Positions 1 through 9,619 are shown, counted from the stretch's first letter. The stretch is 22,651 nucleotides of DNA from a bacterium (GCA_030528665.1 JAUMYK010000017.1:1-22651); one strand, 5' to 3'. Translations and numbers: made by a program. Notes: generated by a model not told the origin, from the letters alone.

Positions 1-321
1 TCGGATACTGGAAGTTCCCCCTCGATGAGGGGGATGTCCGCAGGACAGGGGGAGTGTATGACTGCAGAGAAAGCTCCCTCCGCCTCGCTTCGCTCAGCAC
101 CTCCCTCATCGAGGGAGGACTCAGTTTATAGGATTGGATACTGGAAGCTCCCCCTCGATGAGGGGGATGTCCGCAGGACAGGGGGAGTGTATGACTGCAG
201 AGAAAGCTCCCTCCGCCTCGCTTCGCTCAGCACCTCCCTCATCGAGGGAGGACTCAGTTTATAGGATTGGATACTGGAAGCTCCCCCTCGATGAGGGGGA
301 TGTCCGCAGGACAGGGGGAGT
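1..321. repeat. 133-bp tandem repeat rich in hairpins
   Basis: The string GGATACTGGAAG recurs at 3, 136 and 269, a constant period of 133 bp. About 2.4 copies are visible and the array probably continues left of the window. Copies are nearly identical (one visible difference is GTTCCCC versus GCTCCCC). Each unit holds several inverted repeats: CCCCCTC-gat-GAGGGGG, GTCC-gca-GGAC, an outer CTCCCCC/GGGGGAG pairing, and CCTCCCTC-atc-GAGGGAGG. This is the architecture of REP/BIME-like intergenic palindromic repeats. The unit length is not a multiple of three, so reading frames through it are not genes. Confidence 0.93.
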
Positions 322-338
322 TTTTTCTCTCATCTCCT

Positions 339-405
339 CGTCATTCCGGACTTGATCCGGAATCTCTTCTGCTGATTAAGATCCTGAATCAAGTTCAGGA
401 TGACG
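339..405. repeat. paired palindromic intergenic element
   Basis: Two short palindromes, TTCCGGA-cttga-TCCGGAA type (344-362) and ATCCTGAA-tcaag-TTCAGGAT (381-401), are flanked by CGTCAT and ATGACG. The two arms are also imperfect inverted copies of each other, so the whole element can fold as one long hairpin. From memory, similar sequences occur as dispersed intergenic palindromes in other bacteria; that resemblance is not verified here. A further small hairpin, CCCGCA/TGCGGG, lies at 417-434. Together these fill the space to the end of the aas-like gene at 477. Confidence 0.75.
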
Positions 406-476
406 CAATCAAGTTCCCCGCAACTGCGTGCGGGAGAGCTAGGATGATGGGAGGCATACAGGTGGAGTCAAATGTC

Positions 477-3113
477 TTATTCCAACATTTCTCTCAAAAC
501 TTTATAGTCAATTTTTCCGCTCCCCAAGAGGGGCAATGCTCCGATCTGCTTGATCTCATCAATTTGAATCAAGGGACTGACGCCTTTGCTTTTGAGATAG
601 TGGTTGACTTCCGAGAGTTTAGGTTTGAGATCTACGAGGAAGAGTACAATCTTGATCCCGTTTTCGGTTTCCTTTCCCTCTACTGCGAGATTAGCACTAT
701 CAGCACTGCCATACTTTTCATTCAAGAGTCCTTCCAAAAACGGCAAACTAATCATTTCCCCACCAAGCTTGAGAAATCTCTTTTTTCTCCCTGTGATATA
801 GAGATAGCCTTGCTTATCCAGATAGCCTAAATCGCCAGTTTTATACCGCCTTTTCCCCTCAAGCTCTACAAAAGGACTTTCCAAGCTAGCATCTTCATAT
901 CCATCAAACACGCTTGGCGCAGTAAAATAGATCATTCCCTCTTGAGCAGGAGCAAGTGCTTGTTCGGTTTCGAGATCAAGAATTTTGATACTTCAGTTGC
1001 CAATAGCGATACCGACAGATTGAGCCTTCTGTTGTTCAATTGGATTGATCGAGATGATGGGGCTACATTCGGTAATCCCATAGCCTTCAAGGATTTTCCC
1101 AGAAGGGATCAGGTTTTTAAACTTTTCAAAGACTGACTCACTACATTTTTCTCCTCCAGTGATCACATAACGAAGCGAAGAAAGCTGATCTGGTTTAGCG
1201 ATATGCATCAAATTTCTCAAAAAGGTTGGTGTGGTTGCGAGCATCGTTGGCTGTGTATGTGCGATGAGTTTTGCAACAGTGAGCGAGTCATTGGGATCTG
1301 GAGTGTTTACGCTTCTCAGTCCAGTTACCAAAGGGAGGATGGTATTGACCGTAAATCCAAAGCTATGAAACGGCGGGAGATAGCAAAACAGCTTTTCATC
1401 GTGCTGAATATGCATAATCGCTAGTGCGCCTTGTAGATTGGAGATAATATTATGATGGCTGAGAGGAACCGCCTTAGGAAGGGCTTCACTCCCCGAAGTA
1501 TAGAGGACTACCGCGGTAGGATCAAGCTTTTTGGGAAGCGGAAAATATCGGCTTTGGATCAGGGCTTTGAGTTTGCGATGGAGAGGAATGGATTTGAGCA
1601 GCTCCTCCAAAAAGATAAAATCGTAGTTCTTGAGTCGTTCGATATTGATTTTGTTGAAAAAAGTTTTAGAAGTCAGAATTTTTTTGGTCTTTGAAAACTG
1701 CACACAGTGATCAAAAGCTGGCTCAGGATGCGTCCAATTCATCATCACTGGTACCTTTTCTGCCAAATAGCTCGCCAAGAGCAAGATGCTGGTACTTCCC
1801 ACTGCTGGGAGCATAATCCCAATATGTTTACCCTCTATCGATCTGAGATAATTACTGATAAGCAGTGCTTTAAGTACAATATCTTTCCTTGTTTGTAGTC
1901 CAAAGAGCTGATCATAGAGCTGACTTGCATGAGGATCAGTTTTCCATTGCTTTTTGAAATGTTGCAAAATATTTTGTTCAGGATCGATCTGCCATTGCTC
2001 AGGGAGCTGGTCGATATTCCAGTCACAAGGCTTGAAATCATCAGCTTCGTTGTTTGAGATCCCCATTGCCATAGCTACAAGGTCTGCTACGGTTTTAAGC
2101 TCGAGAATTGGTGTATTGGATGCACTAGGAAATGCTACAAGAATGCTATTTTTGAGTTCCGCCATATCGAGGGAATCCAAAAACAGATCAAAAACCAGAT
2201 GGCTCTCAAGGCTAATCTCTTGTTCAGGATCAGTTTCTTTGATCGTTTTGATAAAGTCAATAACCTTGCTGATCACCTCAGCTTTGAACAGCTTGGTATC
2301 ATAGTTATTGGTTTGCTCAAGGAGTGCTATAGAATCGACAATCTGCAAGGGAAGTTTTCTTGTCTTTGTATCATTGAAGTAGAGATAGTGAGGATAGTAA
2401 TTGACTTTTTCTTCTCCTTTTGCGTTATAAAAATCTTCCAAAGCCTGATTAAAGCTTTTGAGTTCTCACTGTGCGAGCTGTTTTACCCATTCAGTCTGCT
2501 CACTAAACTCAATACTGATCTTCCTTCTTGGAGCAAAGAAGATCCCATTTGCCAACCCATACCAAAGGGTTTTAGCAAGAGTAAGAAAAAAGTTTGGACT
2601 CTGACCATTTCGAGCTTTAGACCAGATACTTCCCCAGAGTCCACGAATCTTGACCAAAATAATCTTGGTATGCTCAGGTGCAGACTGGCTTGCGAGATAG
2701 GCAGATTTTTTTCAGCCGAGATATTCCAGTCCTTGACCAGCAAGCTGTCCTGCAGGGTAGAGGAGTACAGAATCCTTTTGCTGGAGTGCGATTTCGACCT
2801 GATGGAGACTTTGACTGAGTTTGTGGCTGAGTTCTTGTTCATTGGTGCTGAGTTTCGCCTCCTCTACTGCGATCACTCCAATTTTTCTAAAAATCCAGCC
2901 TAAAATCGGTTTGTCCACAAACATACTGGTAGCGACAGGTCTCAGCCTGATTTGAGGAGCGAGGAGTGATCGGATGATCATCGGCTCCAGATGTGTGATA
3001 TGATTTGGCATTACCAGATAGTTGTATCTGGGATCAAACTTGGGAAGCCCTTTGATCTGGATGTGATAGCGGAGTCTGACCAGTGCAAGAAAGAGTTTGG
3101 CAAGTCGTTTCAT
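477..3113 (-). CDS. aas: acyltransferase-carrier-acyl-ACP synthetase fusion (Aas-like)
   Basis: This 878-aa protein is read with UGA as Gly at 2712, 2466 and 993. The N-terminal PlsC-like acyltransferase (about 30-200) shows NHITHLEP at 37-44, an HX4E variant of the usual HX4D, and YPAGQ in place of the usual FPEG. A carrier domain follows at about 280-350 with DSLDMAEL, placing the candidate phosphopantetheine serine at residue 314. The adenylating domain (about 370-878) has YTSGSEALPKA (538-548), GYGITE (677-682), TGDLGYLD (759-766), GRKKRFLKLGGE and a C-terminal GSGKID lysine. In this family the adenylating part activates a fatty acid and the acyltransferase reacylates a lysophospholipid at the inner membrane. 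The UGA at 993 gives GNGSIKIL, where the family has a conserved Gly. Start ATG lies about 45 nt below a promoter. The gene symbol rests on domain content; altered acyltransferase residues make the exact substrate uncertain. Confidence 0.88.
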
Positions 3114-3163
3114 CAGAGCAGAAAAAGGGATAAAATTCAGGTTTTTGTTTTATTTTCTCCTCA

Positions 3164-3191
3164 AGTATACTGACTTCATAGGATTTCGCAA
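3164..3191 (-). promoter_or_regulatory. promoter of the aas-like gene
   Basis: On the minus strand TTGCGA (3186-3191) and TATACT (3164-3169) are separated by exactly 16 bp. A GTCAG block lies just before the -10. The expected start leaves a leader of about 45 nt before ATG 3113. There is no GGAG block in the spacer. Confidence 0.6.
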
Positions 3192-3319
3192 GTTTTTGAT
3201 CAGGATTTTTGTATGAGGAATAATGCGGAGAGAGGCAATAGAGAAGAGGAACGCGTGAGGTCGATTTCGAGATGAGAAAAATATGCTTGCTATTGGCTGC
3301 AAGATAGTTATAGTGAAAC

Positions 3320-3446
3320 TGCCTCGCAAGCACACTATGATTCACCTCTTTTGTAAGAGCGGTGATTTGTTTTTCAGTACCGTAAGTTAGACACATAGCT
3401 TGACTGATTTTTCGGTATAGAAAAGCAGGTTGTCGCTTGCGAGGCA
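3320..3446. repeat. 12-bp inverted repeat with 103-bp centre
   Basis: TGCCTCGCAAGC (3320-3331) and its exact reverse complement (3435-3446) bracket 103 bp. The right arm overlaps the proposed -35 of the pilin gene. The centre includes a smaller bulged hairpin (CACC.TCTT / AAGAGCGGTG, about 3341-3364). No transposase or target duplication is visible. Confidence 0.7.
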
Positions 3447-3491
3447 CATTTATGAGTTATGTGTCTTTTTTTTATTTTCTTACCGATATCG

Positions 3492-4220
3492 ATGTTAAAA
3501 AAGAAAGCCTTTACCTTAGTTGAAATGCTGATTGTAGTGATGATTATTGGATTGTTGAGTATGGCGATTCTGCCAAGGATTCAGGGGATGATTGCCAAGG
3601 CAAGAGATGTCAAGAGGCAAGCCGATCTGCGTAATATTGCCGCTGCAGTGCAGGTATTTGCTGAGAGTCGTGGAGAGTTCCCCCTGCTAGACTGTGAAAT
3701 TGATGATCGATACTGCAAGATGTGGGGGAGTGCTTCTAGGCTACCAGATGAGATAAAAGGCTGGATTAGAGATATTCCTAGAGATCCGATTAAAAAGAAT
3801 ATGGTAGAGATTCACACGCATATTCAGTTTCATAGGGATAATGCGTGATCTTGGGTGCATAACCGATGGGGAGGATATTCCTTGGTAGCAGGGGAGTATC
3901 TCTATCAAAAAGTTAAATCATCTCGTGGAGATTCGGCAATTTTAGTTGCTAAGATGGAAAGAGCTACGCATGCCAATTATGTCTTGGCACTACCTACGAC
4001 CGCAAATCATACTCGCCCAGGGAGTGGAGGAGGATTGGATACAGTACAGACCTTGCAGGGTATTGGAACCTCTACGCCGATGGAAAGGCTGGATGATATT
4101 CATCTATGTGCCTCTATAAGCAAAGGAGAGCAAGCAAGCTGGACATTGCAAGCAGATGGGAGCTATCATTGTAGCTATAGTAGTGATGATCAGCTCTATT
4201 ATATTCATAAAATTGAGTAA
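3492..4220 (+). CDS. type IV pilin-like prepilin
   Basis: The protein has 242 aa, with UGA read as Gly at 3846. It begins MLKKKAFTLVEMLIVV, a very short basic leader followed by the prepilin peptidase site (A|FTLVE, with Glu5 of the mature protein) and a hydrophobic N-terminal helix. This is diagnostic for type IV pilins and type II secretion pseudopilins. The sequence after the helix, KARDVKRQADLRNIAAAVQVF, is typical of the pilin alpha-1 helix. The C-terminal half carries several cysteines (LDCEIDDRYC, HLCAS, YHCSYS) that could form disulfides. An upstream in-frame ATG at 3459 would add 11 residues before the leader, so I chose 3492. No assembly genes are nearby, so this is probably an orphan pilin or minor pilin for adhesion or DNA uptake. 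Confidence 0.9.
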
Positions 4221-4244
4221 GTCCCTAGTCCATCTTGAGATAAT

Positions 4245-4286
4245 CAAAAAAAATGCCCATTCCCATCACGGAAATCAAGCATTTCC
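4245..4286 (-). terminator. intrinsic terminator of ackA
   Basis: On the minus strand AAATGC...GCATTT encloses an inner ATTTCC-gtgat-GGGAAT stem and is followed directly by a run of eight T. It lies about 40 bp past the ackA stop, between convergent genes. The plus strand lacks a T-run. Confidence 0.75.
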
Positions 4287-4322
4287 TTAAAAAAATTAAA
4301 TCCTGATTGAAAATTCCATTCC

Positions 4323-5510
4323 TTAGGCTACCAAAGCATAGGTATCCTTTGCAATCATCAGTTCCTCATTGGTTGGGATTACCCAGAGCGGTACTGGAGA
4401 ATCCTCACTCGTAATTGCCTGTTCTTTTCCTCTAAAATCATTTAAACCAGCATCAAATTTCACTCCAAGCCATCCCAGTTTTTCAGCGATGAGCTTTCTC
4501 TGGAGGACTGAATTTTCCAATACGCCAGCAGTAAAGACAATTGCATCTATGCCCTCGAGCAATGCTGCATAGCTACCGATATATTTCAGGATTGTATTGG
4601 TATACATCTGCATAACAAGCGTTTCCTTTTCTTTCCCCTCAGCAAATCCTGTCTCAATATCTCTGTGATCGCTTGAAATCCCAGATACCCCGAGGACACC
4701 TGATTGTTTATTCATTACAGTATCAATCTCATCAGCAGTCAGATTTTCTTTTTTCATCATAAAGGGGATGATGGCAGGATCGATGGTTCCGCATCTGGTT
4801 CCCATCATGAGTCCCTCGAGTGGCGTAAATCCCATTGAAGTTTCGATGACCTTGCCATTTTTGATCGCAGCGATACTCGCACCATTTCCGACATGACAGG
4901 TAATGAGCTTAAGCTCTGATTTTCCAAGAATTGCTGCCATCCTTTCAGAGACATATTTGTGAGAAGTCCCGTGAAATCCATATCTTCTTACCTGATATTT
5001 CTCATACCAAGCATAAGGGAGCGCATAGAGAAAGTGTGCTGGCTCCATACTCTGATGAAATGCAGTATCAAATACGGCAACATTAGCGACTCCAGGCAAA
5101 ATCTTTTCACAAGCCTCAATTCCCATAATGTTGGCTGGATTGTGTAGTGGAGCAAGTGCGATAAGTTTTTTGAGTTCTTCTTTAACCTCTGGAGTCACGA
5201 GCGCTGAAGCCTTAAACTTTTCGCCTCCGTGGACGACTCTGTGTCCTACTGCTTGCACCTCAGAGAGTGATGAGAGTACACCATACTCTGGAGCTACTAA
5301 AATATCCAAGACCTTATGCAGAGCAACTTCATGGTTTTCTAATGTTTGCTCAAAAGGTATTTTGTCTCCATTGGGAGTTTTGTGGGTGATTTTTCCGCCT
5401 GGGATGCCAATTCTTTCAACCAGTCCATTGCCCAAAACGCTCTGATTTTCCATATCAAAAACCTGATACTTCAGCGATGAGCTTCCGCTATTAAGCACTA
5501 AAACTTTCAT
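4323..5510 (-). CDS. ackA: acetate kinase
   Basis: Full-length 395-aa acetate kinase, with no in-frame UGA. It interconverts acetyl phosphate plus ADP and acetate plus ATP in the cytoplasm, giving ATP by substrate-level phosphorylation. Family signatures are in order: LNSGSSSLKY at the N-terminus, HRVVHGGEKF, FDTAFHQSM with the catalytic Asp, RRYGFHGTSHKYV, GNGASIAAI, TPLEGLMMGTRCGTIDP, and FTAGVLENS near the C-terminus. No phosphotransacetylase is present in the window, so the source of acetyl phosphate cannot be seen. It is a single-gene unit with its own promoter, divergent from the Mur ligase gene, and ends in an intrinsic terminator. The leader is T-rich with no Shine-Dalgarno. Confidence 0.98.
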   Translation of the reverse strand: MKVLVLNSGSSSLKYQVFDMENQSVLGNGLVERIGIPGGKITHKTPNGDKIPFEQTLENHEVALHKVLDILVAPEYGVLSSLSEVQAVGHRVVHGGEKFKASALVTPEVKEELKKLIALAPLHNPANIMGIEACEKILPGVANVAVFDTAFHQSMEPAHFLYALPYAWYEKYQVRRYGFHGTSHKYVSERMAAILGKSELKLITCHVGNGASIAAIKNGKVIETSMGFTPLEGLMMGTRCGTIDPAIIPFMMKKENLTADEIDTVMNKQSGVLGVSGISSDHRDIETGFAEGKEKETLVMQMYTNTILKYIGSYAALLEGIDAIVFTAGVLENSVLQRKLIAEKLGWLGVKFDAGLNDFRGKEQAITSEDSPVPLWVIPTNEELMIAKDTYALVA

Positions 5511-5549
5511 CTTTTTGCTTATAAAAAAATAAAAAAATCTGACTCCCTA

Positions 5550-5577
5550 TATGTAGTCAAATCCTCCCAAAATGCAA
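5550..5577 (-). promoter_or_regulatory. promoter of ackA
   Basis: On the minus strand TTGCAT (5572-5577) is followed by TTTGGGAG. TACATA (5550-5555) lies 16 bp from the -35; an alternative -10 is TATAGG at 5546-5551. Just downstream come GTCAG and a long T-rich leader, running to ATG 5510. Confidence 0.6.
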
Positions 5578-5604
5578 TCATAAAAATGAGGAGGAAAAAA
5601 ATCA

Positions 5605-5632
5605 TTGCATCTCGGGAGCAATTATCTATGCT
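5605..5632 (+). promoter_or_regulatory. promoter of the MurF-like gene
   Basis: TTGCAT (5605-5610) is followed by CTCGGGAG. TATGCT (5627-5632) lies exactly 16 bp from the -35. The predicted start near 5639 leaves about 30 nt before ATG 5668. It also argues against a start at 5586, which lies upstream of this promoter. Confidence 0.6.
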
Positions 5633-5667
5633 AGAGGAGACAAGTTTTATCCCTCTCACGCTTTCCT

Positions 5668-7026
5668 ATGCAAAAGCTCAAAAATTGGCTTTTATTTCAG
5701 TATTACCGCTATCTGGGGCGATGTGCAAGGCGTTATCTCTCGAGGCATCAGTGCTTTACGATTGGGATCAATGGTAGCGTAGGCAAGACTTCCTGCCGTA
5801 TGATCATCCATCAAACCCTCCAAAAAGCACTTCCTCATCTGAGGATATACACCTCTCCCAAAAATTTCAATGGAGAACTCTGACTTTCGCTCTCGATGCT
5901 GCAGGTGGAACACTGGGAGCCTCAGATTTTTACTTTTTTGAAAACAGCAGTGCTTGCGCTGTACAAAGCCTTTTGGGGTAAAAAGGGCTATGACCTGATT
6001 GTACTGGAGTATGGGATCGATAGACCAGCTGAGATGGATTTTCTCTTGAGTATCAATAAGCCACATATCGGCGTCTTTACCGCGATAGATGCGGTACATT
6101 CTGAGCAGTTTGGCAACCCGACAGCGATCGCTCAGGAGGAGGTCAAGATGATTCAAAATACGAGAGAAATTGCCTTTCTCAATCGCAATGACCACTATGC
6201 AAAACAATTGGAGGGAAGCCTGAAAGGAGATGTCTTTTGGTATCAAACAGAGCGTGAGCCGCTGATCAGTGATATTAGCTTTTCAGCGATCCATTATAGT
6301 CACGATGCGAATTTGCCAGTCGAGTTAACTCTGCAGATCAAACAGCAGCATTACACCTTGCAGACCAATCTTCTCAGCAATCCAAACTATGCCTATCTTG
6401 GCGTAGCACTCACGATCGCTCAGATTCTGCATCTCAAATACACAGCAAGTGAGCTTGATATGGAGAAATTTGTGGCTGGAGGCTTCTCTTTTGTTTTGCA
6501 GCCTGGGAGAGCAAACCTCTTTGCTGGGAAACATGAGAGTATTTTGCTAGACTCGACCTACAATGCCTCTCCTCTCAGTATGAGAAAAATGATCGATACT
6601 ACCCTCCAACTCCAAAAATCCCTTGCTGACTCGAGAAAAATTATGCTTGTCTTGGGGGATATGAGAGAGTTGGGTGATCTTACCGAGACCGAGCATCGCC
6701 TTTTGGCTGCTTATGTCCAGCAGAGTGCAGATCAGGTCGTACTTCTGGGGACTTCGATGCATCAATATCTCGCAGATGAACTGATCAAAATCTGATTTTC
6801 TCCAGCGCAACTCCAGCTGTGTCAGTCCGCCTCCGAAGTGGGGGAGTGGATCAGTCAATTTTTGGAACACGAACAAGGAAGGTGGATATGCCTGTTCAAG
6901 GGGAGTCAGAATACTATTTTTTTGGAGGAAGCGGTCAAACTCCTTTTACTCAATCCTCAAGACCAAGCAGCACTTACCAGACAATCTCCACGATGGCTCA
7001 ATAAAAAAAGTGCCTCCCTCGCATAA
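5668..7026 (+). CDS. murF: MurF-like Mur ligase, N-terminally short
   Basis: The protein has 452 aa, with UGA read as Gly at 5881 and 6793. The central ATPase domain opens with the P-loop GINGSVGKTS at 33-42. SPKNFNGELGLSLSML follows, where the UGA-encoded Gly 72 sits in the position of the conserved Gly of the MurF NNEIG(V)PLT loop. Then come LEYGIDRPAEMDFL, AIDAVHSEQFG and a NPNYAYLGVALTIA segment. The C-terminal domain has DSTYNASPLSMR, LVLGDMRELG and a final KGSQNTIFLEEAVKLL, all typical of MurF. MurF adds D-Ala-D-Ala to the UDP-MurNAc-tripeptide in the cytoplasm. The first domain of classical MurF, which binds UDP, is absent: only about 30 basic/hydrophobic residues precede the P-loop. 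A related ligase of the same superfamily is possible. Its last codons overlap the terminator of the convergent gene. Confidence 0.88.
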
Positions 7027-7035
7027 GGAAGCACT
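7002..7035 (-). terminator. intrinsic terminator of the PKD protein gene
   Basis: On the minus strand AGTGCTTCC and GGAGGCACT form a 9-bp stem with one G-U pair and a 9-nt loop, followed by seven T. It lies 30 bp beyond the stop at 7066 and overlaps the 3' end of the convergent MurF-like gene. Confidence 0.8.
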
Positions 7036-7065
7036 CCGTGTATGCTCAAATGTGCAGAATTGAGC

Positions 7066-9585
7066 TTATCTTACCTTGAAAGGAAGACGCTGCTCAACGG
7101 TCTGTTCATCATCAAACTCCATACTTACCTTGACCATATACATTCCCTTTTGATCAAAGGTTTTGGTCATCTCGATACATTCCCTTCCATCACAGGAGAT
7201 CGCTTGTTCTCCCTCATTAAAAGACCAGTGAATCTTTTTTGGCAATCCATTAAAATCAAGAGCAAAGACCACACGATCGCCGACTCTGGCTTCCTGGGCA
7301 GGATGAGAAGGAGAACTGATCTCTAAGCTGATAAGCTGCTTATTGACAATAATAGGCTCATCCAGTCCAAAGGTCAACGAGCGTCCTTTTTTGGTAAAGA
7401 TGCTTACCTCTGGTCTAAAGATACCTTTGTTTTCCTCAGTATTGTAGTGATAGATGTGTTTGATGATGGCATTGGAGAGATTGTTTTGACTTGTTCCATC
7501 TCCAAAATCCCAGGAGAAATAGGCGATTTCATCACTTGGGTCATTGAGCTTGGTCGCTGAGGCATCAAGGGTAACACTCAACGGAGAGAAACCTGACTGG
7601 GATCCTACGACTTTCAGGTTACCAACGATATCATCCAGTCCAATCTGGGTTTTCAATTCTTCTTCATAGAGGAGTCCACGCACCTTATCCTCGATCTTGA
7701 TCAGAATACGATGCTCATTGGAGTCTCTCACATCAAAGAGATATTCATTATCAATGGTCTCGACAATCGGTTTCCCATCAAAGAAGACACTCACCACAGA
7801 ATTATAGGTCTTGGGATCAATGGAGTTGAGCTTGAGTTTGATCTTGGTCGGCACCTCAGTGAGTGAGATCAGCTTTTTGCTCTCAATTGGCTTGGGATCG
7901 AGTTTTTGAAAGAGTGGGGTTCTTGGGGTGGAGAGAAGGACTTCATAATTTACTGTATAGGAGGCTTTGTCTATGAGTCTGACTTCTCCCTCACAGTTTC
8001 ACTTTTTCCCTTCATTCGTGATAAAATTCATCTTGAACAGGTAGATCCCCTTGCCTGGAAATCTATAGTCAAAGAGCATCCCCATATCTCTTCCATTGAG
8101 TTCATCGAGGAGCTGGTTGGTCGTGCTATCAAATACGAGGTAGGAATAGTCTGAGACAAATCTTTCCCCTCCATCATAAAAGCTCACTCCTACCGTATAG
8201 TCATTCACCTTTTTTTGAGTAAAATCAAAGTTGCAGACAGGAGTAAGTGATTTTTCGACCCTCAGAGGAAAGGAGAAAAAGAGGTCTGCATTGACATCTG
8301 GAAGACTAAATCTCGGATACTGCACGGCAGCTTTTTCATAGGCAAAGACAAAGTTGCTATCATCGCTTTTGTCCGTAGTGCCATCTCCATCTCCATCCCA
8401 GTTGATACGGTAGTTTTTGAGTCCTAAATCTCTAAAAATCTGATCCGCATTAAAGCTCAACTCCGTAGGTACAGGACCTATGATATATTCATTCTCAGAT
8501 TTTTCAAGCTTTTTGTCTGCTGGGACATTGAGCGTAATTTCCGAGAGAATAGGGATCATTTTGATCGGAAGGCTTGCGGTCTGGGTTTGATTGTCCTCTC
8601 CTTGATAGCCTACGAGGAGCTGTACCTGATAATTCCCTTTCTGGGTATAAAAACAGGCTCCTTGAAAGAAATCACTCTGCGGATTGTAGTTGAGTACTCT
8701 CTCATTACCACAGTCGAGCTGAAGCGAGGTAATATGTCTTTTCCCTATCTTAAGCTCGAGGTAGCGTTCATAGTTTCCTTTGAGGAGCTTAAAAGGGATA
8801 TTGATCGGTGCGATCAGAATTGAATTTTTTCCGATAGGGAGGTTGTTATTTGGATTTTCTGGTGTAGGTGCCATCGCATAGGCAAGTACGACATCCTCAG
8901 GATTGGCGAGACTATCGACCTGAATCTTACTCACTTCACCGAGTACTTTCGTACCAGCTCCTAGTGCCACTCAGAGAATCAATACCCCAAAGACAATTCC
9001 TCCATAATACCAGCCTTTGGGTCTATTTTTGACAGTAAAAGCCTTGTAGACATTCATAATGATGATCACAATTGCCAAGAGCAAAATCACCAGCATCACG
9101 GTCAAGGTCATTCCCATCAGCAAAGACTTGGCAGTAGCAGGCGTGATACCGAGGCTTCCCAAGCCACTAAACTGTGAAGGATTTTGTACTAAATAGTAAA
9201 AGAGAAAAATCAATCCGATTACCAGAAAAAAGATGATCGCTCCACAGCCCATAAAGATTGATTTGACCGAAATATTGGTCTTGGCTCCTTTTTTGATGAC
9301 GACATCTTTGTTGACCTGGAGGTTGGAATAGCCGAGGAGTTTGAGTTTTTCCTGATTGGATTGATAGTATTCACTGAGCTGTTTGAGCTGGCTTTGATAT
9401 TTGAGCATCTCTTCGGCACTCATATTTTGATGCTCTTGAATATAGACTACGACTTCGTTGTAGAGGTTTTGGAGTTTTTGCTGTTCCTGCAAAATTTCCT
9501 GAATTTTTTGTTCATCATTGAGATGATTGATAGCTCAGTTTTGTGGGTTGGAAGTATTTTGGAGAAAGTTTTCTTGAGCTGTCAT
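7066..9585 (-). CDS. membrane-anchored PKD-domain surface protein
   Basis: The protein has 839 aa, read with UGA as Gly at 9535, 8971 and 7999. Residues 1-110 are hydrophilic and Gln/Glu/Leu-rich with coiled-coil character. Three membrane segments follow at about 111-132, 157-178 and 195-210. The remaining roughly 630 residues are predicted to lie outside and consist of beta-rich repeats. YRINWDGDGDGTTD is an Asp-rich, possibly calcium-binding, PKD-like turn. YFSWDFGDGTSQNN at about 690-703 is the canonical WDFGDGT motif of a PKD domain, and a later HWSFNEGEQ resembles a diverged copy. PKD domains are commonly adhesive or protein-binding modules at the cell surface. Start ATG 9585 follows a promoter by about 30 nt without a Shine-Dalgarno. 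It lies downstream of the giant membrane protein but has its own promoter and terminator. Exact role unknown. Confidence 0.88.
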
Positions 9586-9619
9586 TTTGGATTTTTGTTT
9601 TAGGAGTTAAATCCCCTCA

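Larger units (their letters stand above)
3114..3491. other. intergenic region between divergent genes, with inverted repeats
   Basis: This 378-bp gap separates the aas-like gene (-) from the pilin gene (+). It holds the aas promoter and two nested inverted repeats. TGCCTCGCAAGC at 3320-3331 recurs inverted at 3435-3446, perfect over 12 bp. ATAGTG/CACTAT at 3310-3338 flanks the left arm. A possible pilin promoter, TTGCGA (3437-3442) with TATGTG (3458-3463), overlaps the right arm and is followed by a T-rich leader. A 137-codon minus-strand frame (3034-3447, GTG start) crosses the region, but it overlaps the aas start and promoter and resembles nothing I recognise, so I do not call it. Confidence 0.6.

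Noticed and set aside
25..830. Overlapping plus-strand reading frames across the repeat region
   Set aside because: They repeat because the 133-bp DNA repeat repeats, shift frame between copies, and run antisense into the aas-like gene.
3320..3446. Insertion sequence or MITE
   Set aside because: Only 12-bp arms, no transposase and no target duplication; kept only as an inverted repeat.
3034..3447. 137-codon minus-strand frame upstream of aas
   Set aside because: GTG start inside an inverted repeat, overlap with the aas start and promoter in another frame, and no recognisable motif.
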